A stretch of DNA of 64,000 nt from Hyphomicrobiales bacterium (lineage in GTDB: Bacteria > Pseudomonadota > Alphaproteobacteria > SPJN01): contig SPJN01000003.1 of assembly GCA_006844605.1 (NCBI GenBank), positions 124,001-188,000 on the forward strand, in the 5' to 3' direction. The notes below the pieces were generated by a model. That model was not told the DNA's origin and searched no databases. It saw nothing but the letters and a program-made list of their open reading frames with translations. Below are positions 47,937 through 54,803 of the stretch, piece by piece. A program made the translations under genes and the position numbers. Position 1 is the stretch's first letter, and each line of letters begins with the position of its first letter.

Positions 47937-47937
47937 A

Positions 47938-48507
47938 TCAGTCTTGTAGTGCCAGTTCACTTAGATTGCCTTTCATGCGTGAAAACGCCAGCCTGATACG
48001 CGATTTGACCGTGCCAACAGGCAGGCTTAGCGCTTCGGCAATTTCACGATGGGAAAGCCCCTCAAAATAGGAAAGTCGGATAACCTCAAGCTGTTGTGGC
48101 GGCAGCTCCTTCAAACTGTCAGTCACAATATCCTTTATGCCCTTGCGCTGTACTTGTTCATCTGGCTGCTCAGGCTTGTCATGATGGGCATCAACCTCAT
48201 GGGCAAAGTTGTCAGCGGTCCGCTGGCGCACATTGCGTTGCCTGATCAGGTCGATCCGCCGGTTCCTTGCAATGGCAAATATCCACGCCTGGCTGGATGC
48301 CCGCCCCGGATCAAACTGTTTTGCCTTTTGCCAAACCTTAATCATTGTATCCTGCGCAATTTCTTCGGCTTCTTCGGGTGGTGCACCCTGCCCGATCAGC
48401 CATGCTTTCACACGGGGGGCGAACTGCTCAAACAAACGGGCAAACGCGGTCTTGTCCTGTCGCTCAGCGATTGACAAAAGATCGCCAGCCCATTCATCAG
48501 CGGTCAT
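47938..48507 (-). CDS. rpoE: ECF sigma factor, RpoE/ECF11 type
   Basis: Sigma factor of 189 residues partnered with ChrR. Region 2 is at about 20-85: FARLFEQFAPRVKAWLIGQGAPPEEAEEIAQDTMIKVWQKA, then SSQAWIFAIARNRRIDLIR. Region 4 is at about 130-180: LPPQQLEVIRLSYFEGLSHREIAEALSLPVGTVKSRIRLAFSRMK. The adjacent ChrR assigns it to the ECF11 group, whose Rhodobacter member answers singlet oxygen. I choose the ATG at 48507 (MTADEW). A GTG at 48543 overlapping the upstream gene is possible. Its own predicted promoter lies two genes upstream at 50438-50466, so it would be autoregulated. Confidence 0.93.
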   Translation of the reverse strand: MTADEWAGDLLSIAERQDKTAFARLFEQFAPRVKAWLIGQGAPPEEAEEIAQDTMIKVWQKAKQFDPGRASSQAWIFAIARNRRIDLIRQRNVRQRTADNFAHEVDAHHDKPEQPDEQVQRKGIKDIVTDSLKELPPQQLEVIRLSYFEGLSHREIAEALSLPVGTVKSRIRLAFSRMKGNLSELALQD

Positions 48508-48517
48508 ACGGTTGCTT

Positions 48518-49369
48518 TCAGTCCTGTTCGTTACCTTGTTCACCAGAATCCAAACGCCCCATTACATTAGACTGCGCGGCAACATCTGCCGTCAAAATTT
48601 CGGGTCGCTCAAATTCAATCGCTACCTTCATGGTACGGCCCTGATCATCCGTTAGATCAGAAAGGCCGCGATATCCAACCAGCGCACCGGTCTGGCGATT
48701 GTACATCACTTGTGTGTCGGGCACCACCAGCCGTGCCAATAGATTTGTCGGACGCATAGATACCAGTAGAACCGCTGGATCATCAGACTGTTTTGCGGCG
48801 GCCTCAAACTCAACTGCGCGGCAAGCCTTTGGGACCAGCAGGTCAAAACGCAGCTTATTGCCCTGTGCCAATTCTGGCAGGCTTTTCTGCAAATGCTGGT
48901 TAAACCCGGCGTCAACAATATGACCGCTTCGAGCCGAAAATGTTTCGCCGCAGCCTTGTTTTTCACCCTTTGCCCGATGAAAAAGTGTACCAATAGACCC
49001 GGCGTCATCGGCCGCAACGAACCCTTCCTGATAACCGGTTTTCATATTTTCGCGGTGAAAAAACGGTGCCGCTGTCCCATTCGAAAATGTCAGCTTCTTG
49101 GTCGCCCAAATATTGCCTGCCGGGTCATGATACATAACCTCAGCCATCTGGGGGCTGCCATCACGCTCTACATATGTATGCCGTTCTGTGTAAAGCGTTT
49201 CGCCCGTCGTCAAATCGGTCGCATGACTTTTGAAGATCACAGTACGGCTGCCACCATAATCTTGCCCATCCGCGAAAGCAGAACTAACGGATAGCAGCGC
49301 CATGCCAGCGGCGGCCCCCAACAGGGACAGGCCAAGCCGCAATTTTTTGTGTGCCAATGCAATAATCAT
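48518..49369 (-). CDS. Exported protein of unknown function in the sigma-ChrR operon
   Basis: Protein of 283 residues with a signal peptide (about 1-36, ending SSAFADG). The mature part is beta-rich, with SRTVIFKSHATDLTTGETLYTERHTYVERDG, YQEGFVAADDAGSIGTLFHRAKGEKQGC and ARLVVPDTQVMYNRQTGALVGYRGLSDL. It has only two Cys. I do not recognise a family. The ATG at 49369 overlaps the methyltransferase stop by 4 bases (ATGA). The longer frame to 49462 lies inside that gene and is rejected. Its place between the methyltransferase and the sigma gene predicts induction by the same stress and a periplasmic, possibly lipid-linked, job. Confidence 0.85.
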   Translation of the reverse strand: MIIALAHKKLRLGLSLLGAAAGMALLSVSSAFADGQDYGGSRTVIFKSHATDLTTGETLYTERHTYVERDGSPQMAEVMYHDPAGNIWATKKLTFSNGTAAPFFHRENMKTGYQEGFVAADDAGSIGTLFHRAKGEKQGCGETFSARSGHIVDAGFNQHLQKSLPELAQGNKLRFDLLVPKACRAVEFEAAAKQSDDPAVLLVSMRPTNLLARLVVPDTQVMYNRQTGALVGYRGLSDLTDDQGRTMKVAIEFERPEILTADVAAQSNVMGRLDSGEQGNEQD

Positions 49370-50391
49370 GAATTTGGTCTCAACATAAAGTGACCGACAC
49401 CCCATTCGGTGCCATCGGCATAGCCGAACAGTTCCGCACTGGACATCAGGAAAATCCGCCACCGTTGAATACGGCGCTGGGCGTCTTTCTTGCTTTCGCC
49501 ATAATGGGTCATGAACAGGTCCGTCACGACCTTGCGGCGCGCATCAAGCAGGTCGCACCAGTCTTCCAAAGTGCGCTCATAATGGGTGCCGTTAATCCAC
49601 CATTTACGCTCAACACTTAATGCCGGGGCGCTTTGTTCAAAAATGTCAAAGCTGGGCATGATACCGCCGGTAAAAAAGTTCTCTGCCATCCAGTCGGTTT
49701 CGCCTTCTACCTCAAACAGATAGGGCAAGTTGCGGTGACAGAAAATGTGAATGAAGGCGCGCCCATCATTACGCAACCACTGACGCACATTTGTCGTCAA
49801 CGCCGCGTAGTTCCGCATATGCTCAAACATCTCAACAGACACAATACGATCAAATTGCTTGTCCATCGAAAGTGTGCCGACATTGGCGGTGATAACATTG
49901 ACATTCTTCAGGCCACGCAGATCGGCACGGCGCATAATATGACACCGTTGCGAGTTCGAATTTGAAACAGCTGTAATCTTGGCGTTGGGAAACTGTTCCG
50001 CCATATACAGCGTCAATGACCCCCAGCCACAACCCAATTCAAGAACATCTTGTCCATCAGCAAGTTCCGCGCGCTGGCATGTCAGCGCCAACATGGCGTC
50101 CTCTGCCATCGCAAGTGTTTCATTTCCACTTTCATAAAGGCAGGAAGAATATTTCAGGCGCGGGCCAAGCACCTGACGGAAAAAGTCATCCGGCACTTCG
50201 TAATGCTGGTTGTTTGCATCATCTATATCTTCGGCGATCGGCCCTTTTGAAATGTAATCAAAAAAATCATCGCGACCATTACGCTTTTGTTCCTGATCCA
50301 ACCGACGCCCGATCAGGTGGCGAATACCCATCCGCGTCATACCATCTGGAACAACGCCCCGTTCACACAGATCAATCAATTTGCCTTTCAT
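49366..50391 (-). CDS. Cyclopropane-fatty-acid-synthase-like methyltransferase (UfaM-like candidate)
   Basis: SAM-dependent lipid methyltransferase of 341 residues. NQHYEVPDDFFRQVLGPRLKYSSCLYE (about 57-83) is the CFA-synthase substrate motif. VLELGCGWGSLTLYMAEQFP (about 110-129) binds SAM. IVSVEMFEHMRNY, FIHIFCHR and WCDLLDARRKVV also match. The short C-terminus ending GVGHFMLRPNS is like the paralogues found in RpoE-ChrR loci, one of which (UfaM) methylates unsaturated acyl chains in furan fatty acid synthesis. That assignment is by context. The ATG at 50391 has AAAGGA 8 bases upstream and fits the predicted promoter; the frame can be read from 50424. Confidence 0.85.
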   Translation of the reverse strand: MKGKLIDLCERGVVPDGMTRMGIRHLIGRRLDQEQKRNGRDDFFDYISKGPIAEDIDDANNQHYEVPDDFFRQVLGPRLKYSSCLYESGNETLAMAEDAMLALTCQRAELADGQDVLELGCGWGSLTLYMAEQFPNAKITAVSNSNSQRCHIMRRADLRGLKNVNVITANVGTLSMDKQFDRIVSVEMFEHMRNYAALTTNVRQWLRNDGRAFIHIFCHRNLPYLFEVEGETDWMAENFFTGGIMPSFDIFEQSAPALSVERKWWINGTHYERTLEDWCDLLDARRKVVTDLFMTHYGESKKDAQRRIQRWRIFLMSSAELFGYADGTEWGVGHFMLRPNS

Positions 50392-50437
50392 AGTGCCAAT
50401 CCTTTTGCTGCCAACACGCCTCATCCGCGATTACCAA

Positions 50438-50466
50438 GGTTACGGCGCAGCCAAAAAGTCGGATCA
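50438..50466 (-). promoter_or_regulatory. Predicted ECF-sigma promoter for the methyltransferase-rpoE-chrR operon
   Basis: On the minus strand, TGATCC (50466-50461) is followed after 17 bases by GTAACC (50443-50438). TGATCC is the known -35 hexamer type for Rhodobacter RpoE. The mirror-image element at 50479-50507 has the same 17-base spacing. The predicted start leaves about 40 bases of leader to the ATG at 50391. Confidence 0.7.
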
Positions 50467-50478
50467 CAATTTTTTAGG

Positions 50479-50507
50479 TGATCCACCAACACCCCATGAT
50501 GCGTATG
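50479..50507 (+). promoter_or_regulatory. Predicted ECF-sigma promoter for the FAD oxidoreductase operon
   Basis: TGATCC (50479-50484) and CGTATG (50502-50507) are separated by 17 bases, the same as the opposed element 13 bases away. It faces the oxidoreductase ATG at 50545, leaving a leader of about 30 bases that contains a good GGAGGA ribosome site. Confidence 0.68.
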
Positions 50508-50544
50508 CCTTTCAAACGCGATATCGAACGCGACGGAGGATTAC

Positions 50545-51951
50545 ATGCGCATTTTGACAAACCCCATTGGCCCCATTGGCCCCACTGGCCCCACCACGCA
50601 TCAAGGCACCCGGGTAGCCGTTATTGGTGCAGGCATTAGCGGGCTTAGCGCCGCCTATGGCCTTCATCAGGGCGGTGCCAATGTTACACTGTTTGAAAGT
50701 GGCGATCGTTTGGGTGGCCATGCCAATACTGTGGACGCACAATTGTCAGGCGGCCAATCAATCAGCGTTGATACCGGCTTTATCGTCTATAATGAATTGA
50801 ATTACCCCAACCTTGTTGGCCTGTTTGAAGAAATCGGTGTTGAAACCGCGCCTTCCGACATGTCCTTTGCCGCCTCTTTCAACAATGGGCAGTTCGAATA
50901 TTCAGGAAGCGGCGCTGCCGGGCTTTTGGCCCGTCGGCGAAATGTCACCTCTCCCATTTTCTGGTCCATGATGACGGATCTAATCCGCTTCTACCGAACA
51001 GCGCCCCAATTGTTTGAGCACGCCGCGGCAAAGGACATGACCTTGGGCGCGTTTATGAAGGCGCACCGGTTCGGCCCCGCCTTCACGCAATATCACTTGT
51101 TACCGATGGCGGCTGCCATTTGGTCATCCCCCATGATGGCGATGGAAGATTATCCGGTGGAAACCTTTTTGCGGTTTTTTTGTAATCATGGCCTACTGTC
51201 ATTGGGCGACAGGCCGCCTTGGCGCACAGTCAAAAATGGCTCGCGTAACTATGTCTCAAAAATCGCGCAACATATCGGTACCGACATACGCCTGAACAGC
51301 CAGATCAAAACCATCCAACGGTGTAATCGCGGCGTGAATATCGTTTACGCTGACGGCAGTAGTGAACGGTTTGACGCCTGCATTTTGGCTACCGCAGCAC
51401 CCCAGGCGCTGGATCTTATCGCCGACCCCACCGTTGCCGAACAGGCTGTATTGGGCGCGTTCAGCACGCACGCCAATGAAGTTGTGTTGCATCAGGACAG
51501 AAACTTCATGCCTCGCCGCAAGCGCGCTTGGGCCAGCTGGAACTATATCGCCCGCAACGGCGCAACAATTGCCCAACAGCCCGGTGCCATGCCCTGCCTG
51601 ACATACTGGATGAACAATTTGCAGCCGCTGCCCACCGATCAGGATGTGTTCGTGACCCTGAACCCCGATCAACCACTTGATGACAGTAAGGTGCTGGGCC
51701 GGTTCTCATACAATCACCCGGCATTCGACCGGGCGGCCATTACCGCCCAAACCCATATGCCTGCAATTCAGGGCAAGGATGGCCTGTGGTTCGCGGGCGC
51801 ATGGATGGGGTACGGCTTTCATGAAGATGGCGCTGAATCCGGCTTTGCCGTTGCCGAAGCCCTGACAAGCTGGCGTCGCCCCTGGTCATTTGACTCGGCC
51901 AAGGCACGTATTCCCGGCAATGTTTTGGCACAGGAGCCTGCAGCAGCCTGA
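50545..51951 (+). CDS. FAD-dependent oxidoreductase (flavin amine oxidase-like, UfaD-like candidate)
   Basis: Flavoprotein of 468 residues. After an unusual N-terminal GPI/GPT repeat (about 5-18) the dinucleotide motif VAVIGAGISGLSAAYGL (about 27-43) and LFESGDRLGGHANTVD begin the FAD domain. VDTGFIVYNELNYPNLVGLFEEIGV follows, and WFAGAWMGYGFHEDGAESGFAVAEAL near the C-terminus closes it. This COG2907-like family regularly sits with CFA-synthase-like and DUF1365 genes. In Rhodobacter such a protein (UfaD) acts on unsaturated fatty acids, and the same role is inferred here. GGAGGA precedes the ATG. The DUF1365 gene overlaps its stop by one base. Confidence 0.88.
   Translation: MRILTNPIGPIGPTGPTTHQGTRVAVIGAGISGLSAAYGLHQGGANVTLFESGDRLGGHANTVDAQLSGGQSISVDTGFIVYNELNYPNLVGLFEEIGVETAPSDMSFAASFNNGQFEYSGSGAAGLLARRRNVTSPIFWSMMTDLIRFYRTAPQLFEHAAAKDMTLGAFMKAHRFGPAFTQYHLLPMAAAIWSSPMMAMEDYPVETFLRFFCNHGLLSLGDRPPWRTVKNGSRNYVSKIAQHIGTDIRLNSQIKTIQRCNRGVNIVYADGSSERFDACILATAAPQALDLIADPTVAEQAVLGAFSTHANEVVLHQDRNFMPRRKRAWASWNYIARNGATIAQQPGAMPCLTYWMNNLQPLPTDQDVFVTLNPDQPLDDSKVLGRFSYNHPAFDRAAITAQTHMPAIQGKDGLWFAGAWMGYGFHEDGAESGFAVAEALTSWRRPWSFDSAKARIPGNVLAQEPAAA
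50562..50588. repeat. Three 9-base tandem units at the 5' end of the oxidoreductase gene
   Basis: CCCCATTGG occurs twice and CCCCACTGG once in direct succession. They encode a G-P-I / G-P-T tripeptide repeat ahead of the FAD-binding motif. Whole-unit slippage would stay in frame. Confidence 0.85.
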
Positions 51952-52697
51952 TGCGCGCGCGCCATTTATATCATACGCGCGTCCATCACAGACGCCTGAT
52001 CAAGCCGCTGCACAAGTTAAGCTACCGCGTGGCCTATTTGGCTTTTGACCTCAACGATCGTGTGGCGCTCAACAAGGCCCTGAAACGGACCCCTTATAGT
52101 GTGCAGGCGCAAGATTATGGTTTTGATAATTGGCAGATGGTCAGTCAAACAATACGCCAACGCGCCCTGAAAACATCACCCGAAGCGACCGGGGCCATCA
52201 CCCTGATCACCCTGCCGCGTCTTTTCGGCAGGGGATTCAATCCAATCAGCCTATTTCTGGTGCATGACAGCGACGACCAGCCGGTCAGTATTATTTATGA
52301 TGTGCGCAACACGTTCGGGCATCGGCATTATTATGCAGCCGCGCTTAATGGCGGACGTCACGACATGGCCAAACAAATGCATGTTTCACCGTTTCTGGAT
52401 AATGAGGGTCATTACCGCTTTAACTTTCAAATGACTGAGGAACGGCTTCACCTTGGCATAACCAAAATCGGCAATACAGGCGCTGAGCTTTATGCCCGTA
52501 TGGTCGGCACCCCTGCCCCCCTATCACGGACACAATTATGGCGCACGGCCCTGACCATGCCATTTCAGGGGATCGGAATACTTGTTGGCATACATTGGGA
52601 AGCCATGAAACTTTGGGCCAAGGGCGCGCATTATCACCCCTATAAACAACCTGATGATGGGCCTATGATCGACACGCCCACGCCCCAGCGGCACTAA
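51951..52697 (+). CDS. DUF1365 family protein
   Basis: Protein of 248 residues. LYHTRVHHRRLIKPLHKLSYRVAYLAFDLND (about 5-35) is the family opening. LITLPRLFGRGFNPISLFLVHDSDDQPVSIIYDVRNTFGHRHYYA and MAKQMHVSPFLDNEGHYRFNF are strongly conserved blocks, with His/Asn pairs that could bind a cofactor or metal. The function is unknown. The family is nearly always found between a COG2907 oxidoreductase and a CFA-synthase-like gene, so it is taken to act in the same lipid modification. Its ATG overlaps the oxidoreductase stop by one base. Confidence 0.92.
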   Translation: MRARHLYHTRVHHRRLIKPLHKLSYRVAYLAFDLNDRVALNKALKRTPYSVQAQDYGFDNWQMVSQTIRQRALKTSPEATGAITLITLPRLFGRGFNPISLFLVHDSDDQPVSIIYDVRNTFGHRHYYAAALNGGRHDMAKQMHVSPFLDNEGHYRFNFQMTEERLHLGITKIGNTGAELYARMVGTPAPLSRTQLWRTALTMPFQGIGILVGIHWEAMKLWAKGAHYHPYKQPDDGPMIDTPTPQRH

Positions 52698-52709
52698 AAA
52701 GGATAATCT

Positions 52710-53495
52710 ATGACCGACCTTGTTTTATTTAGCCTTCTTCTGGCCTTCATACCCTTTTTCATGCTGTGGCTGCTTTCGATCAAACTGAAAGACGCCTCTA
52801 TCGTGGATATTTATTGGGGACCCAGCTTTGGCGTCACCGCGCTGATCACACTTGGCGTGGCTCTGGCCAACGGCATCGCCCTTTCGCCCCTGTCATGGTT
52901 GGCTGTTGGCCTGACCGTTTTATGGGGCGGCCGACTGGGCATCTATCTGTGGATACGTAATGTTGGGCATGGCGAAGACTGGCGCTATCAGAACATGCGC
53001 GCCAATCGTCCCGGTAAATTCGTGGGGTGGAGCCTGTATGGCGTCTTTGGCCTGCAATGGGGCGTGATGGCAATTGTGTCATTGCCCGTTGTCGTCACGA
53101 TCATAAGCGGTGGCAATATCAATTTATTGGCCGGACTGGGCATCGTGGTATTCGCCATCGGCTTTTTGTTTGAAGCGATTGGCGACTATCAACTGACCGC
53201 GTTCAAAAATGATCCGACCAATAGCGGTAAGGTGATGAACCGTGGCCTGTGGGCATGGACCCGGCACCCCAACTATTTCGGGAATGCTGCCCTGTGGTGG
53301 GGGCTTGGGTTGATCGCGGTCACTGCAGGCCATTGGTGGACATTGGTCGGCCCGGCAGTCATGACCTATTTTCTAGTCAATATTTCTGGCAAGGCGATGT
53401 TGGAACGCAAGTTGACCAAAACACGCGAAGGGTATGAAGACTATCTAACGCAAACCAGCGGCTTCTTCCCACTGCCGCCAAAGAAAACCAGCTAA
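52710..53495 (+). CDS. DUF1295 membrane protein (steroid 5-alpha-reductase/isoprenylcysteine methyltransferase-like)
   Basis: Integral membrane protein of 261 residues with about six hydrophobic segments. KLKDASIVDIYWGPSF (about 26-41), GRLGIYLWIRNVGHGEDWRYQNMR (about 74-97) and the diagnostic NRGLWAWTRHPNYFGNAALWWGLGL (about 173-197) identify the DUF1295 family. It ends KTREGYEDYLTQTSGFFPLPP. Members are distant relatives of membrane reductases and methyltransferases and have no proven reaction to my knowledge. It follows DUF1365 by 12 bases and so completes the three-gene operon under the predicted stress promoter. Confidence 0.92.
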   Translation: MTDLVLFSLLLAFIPFFMLWLLSIKLKDASIVDIYWGPSFGVTALITLGVALANGIALSPLSWLAVGLTVLWGGRLGIYLWIRNVGHGEDWRYQNMRANRPGKFVGWSLYGVFGLQWGVMAIVSLPVVVTIISGGNINLLAGLGIVVFAIGFLFEAIGDYQLTAFKNDPTNSGKVMNRGLWAWTRHPNYFGNAALWWGLGLIAVTAGHWWTLVGPAVMTYFLVNISGKAMLERKLTKTREGYEDYLTQTSGFFPLPPKKTS

Positions 53496-53520
53496 CCGCC
53501 GCGACGTACAGTCAAACGCC

Positions 53521-54387
53521 CTAAAGCGCGTCTATAGGCAACTTCATATAGCGTACGCCATTATCTTCTGCCGGGGGTAGCTCCCCGGCACGAATATTCA
53601 CCTGAATTGATGGCAGGATCAGGTTCGGCATACCCAGCGTGGCGTCGCGCGCCTCTCGCATTTTAATATAGGCCGCCTCATCCTTCCCTGCGCCGACATG
53701 AATATTTGCCTCACGCTCTGCCTTGACCGTGGTTGTATAGGCAATCTCGCGCTTTCCATCAGCGCCATAATCATGACACAGGAAAATTCGCGTTTCATCC
53801 GGCAATGCCAAAATCTTCTGTGTGGATTGAAACAGCGTATGGGCATCCCCGCCGGGAAAATCGGCGCGCGCGGTTCCCGCATCCGGCATAAACAATGTGT
53901 CGCCAACAAAGGCCGCATCACCCGCAATATAGCTTATGCAGGCAGGCGTATGCCCCGGCGTATGCATCACCAGAACTTTCAAGCCGCCGATCATGAACGT
54001 GTCAGCATCATTGAACAAATGATCAAATTGCGACCCGTCAGGCAGGAAAGATTTTTCCAGATTAAACACATCGCGAAAGATTGTTTGCACATCCTTGATA
54101 TGCTCGCCAATCGCTGTCTTCCCGCCCAGATTTTTCTTCAAATAGGGCGCGGCGGTCAGATGGTCCGCATGAGCGTGCGTTTCCAATATCCACTCAACCT
54201 CAAGCCCATGTTTTTTTACGTGCGCAATGATCTCATCAGCACTTTCAGTATTTGTGCGTCCTGATTTGGGGTCAAAATCCAACACTGAATCGATTATGGC
54301 AGCCTTGTTACTATCCGGGTCCTGCACGATATAGCTGGCCGTAAAGGTCGCCTCGTCAAAAAAGCTGATGACTGTTGGCTGTTGCAT
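53521..54387 (-). CDS. Metallo-beta-lactamase-fold persulfide dioxygenase-like protein (Blh type)
   Basis: Protein of 288 residues. ETHAHADHLTAAPYLK has H71, H73, D75 and H76 of the metal site, HTPGHTPACISYI gives the next His, and VGDTLF the next Asp. DAGTARADFPGGDA is a hallmark of the ETHE1/Blh group that oxidises glutathione persulfide. The protein lacks a rhodanese domain. It is divergent from a BigR-like repressor gene and the shared 26-base palindrome covers its predicted promoter, which strongly supports sulfide/persulfide detoxification. No matching sulfide:quinone reductase is in the window. Confidence 0.88.
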   Translation of the reverse strand: MQQPTVISFFDEATFTASYIVQDPDSNKAAIIDSVLDFDPKSGRTNTESADEIIAHVKKHGLEVEWILETHAHADHLTAAPYLKKNLGGKTAIGEHIKDVQTIFRDVFNLEKSFLPDGSQFDHLFNDADTFMIGGLKVLVMHTPGHTPACISYIAGDAAFVGDTLFMPDAGTARADFPGGDAHTLFQSTQKILALPDETRIFLCHDYGADGKREIAYTTTVKAEREANIHVGAGKDEAAYIKMREARDATLGMPNLILPSIQVNIRAGELPPAEDNGVRYMKLPIDAL

Positions 54388-54461
54388 GGGTTACTCCCAG
54401 ATCTGGTACGCGGCACACGATTATCGCCACAAATATTGCCGCGATCAGGCTGGCCTATTGC

Positions 54462-54490
54462 TTGACAATATATACGAACTTCCGTATATA
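54462..54490 (+). promoter_or_regulatory. Promoter of the arsR-sulP operon
   Basis: TTGACA (54462-54467), 17 bases, TATATA (54485-54490): a near-consensus sigma70 promoter. The predicted start falls at about 54497-54498, on the repressor ATG itself. The palindrome at 54467-54492 lies wholly across it. Confidence 0.78.
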
Positions 54491-54492
54491 TT
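54467..54492. promoter_or_regulatory. Perfect palindromic operator for the BigR-like repressor
   Basis: AATATATACG (54467-54476) and CGTATATATT (54483-54492) are perfect inverted repeats around six bases. The AT-rich arms resemble BigR/SmtB-family operators. It sits between the divergent dioxygenase and repressor genes and covers the -10 regions of both predicted promoters. Confidence 0.85.
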
Positions 54493-54495
54493 CAA
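54467..54495 (-). promoter_or_regulatory. Promoter of the persulfide dioxygenase gene
   Basis: On the minus strand, TTGAAT (54495-54490), 17 bases, TATATT (54472-54467). It overlaps the opposite promoter almost completely, so one bound repressor dimer would block both and the two promoters should compete. Leader length to the ATG at 54387 is about 70 bases. Confidence 0.65.
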
Positions 54496-54497
54496 GT

Positions 54498-54797
54498 ATG
54501 AAGATGAATATTGATGATATGAAGCAAGCCGCCGCCGAAGCGGCGACCTTGATGCAGGCGTTAAGCAATCAAAATAGATTGCTATTATTGTGCGCCCTTG
54601 TTGACGGCGAACAATCTGTTGGCGCGCTGGCCGATCTGTTGAACTTGCGCCAAACCAGCGTGTCGCAACAACTGGCCCTGTTGCGCAAGGACGGCTTTGT
54701 CAAAACAAGGCGCGAGGGGCAAACCATTTTTTACAGCCTTGATGGGGACGAGGCATCGCAGATCATCGAAATTCTGAACAAACTTTACTGTCATTGA
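54498..54797 (+). CDS. ArsR/SmtB family repressor, BigR-like persulfide sensor
   Basis: Winged-helix repressor of 99 residues. The DNA-binding part is VGALADLLNLRQTSVSQQLALLRKDGFVKTRREGQTIFYSL (about 41-81). Two cysteines, C32 and C98, are 66 residues apart, exactly as C42 and C108 of Xylella BigR, which form a disulfide or polysulfide bridge when oxidised by persulfides. No separate metal-site motif (such as CVC) is present. I use the ATG at 54498. It would lie at or next to the predicted transcription start, so translation may be leaderless; ATGs at 54504 and 54519 are alternatives. The sulP gene starts 6 bases after its stop. Confidence 0.9.
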   Translation: MKMNIDDMKQAAAEAATLMQALSNQNRLLLLCALVDGEQSVGALADLLNLRQTSVSQQLALLRKDGFVKTRREGQTIFYSLDGDEASQIIEILNKLYCH

Positions 54798-54803
54798 TGG
54801 CCT

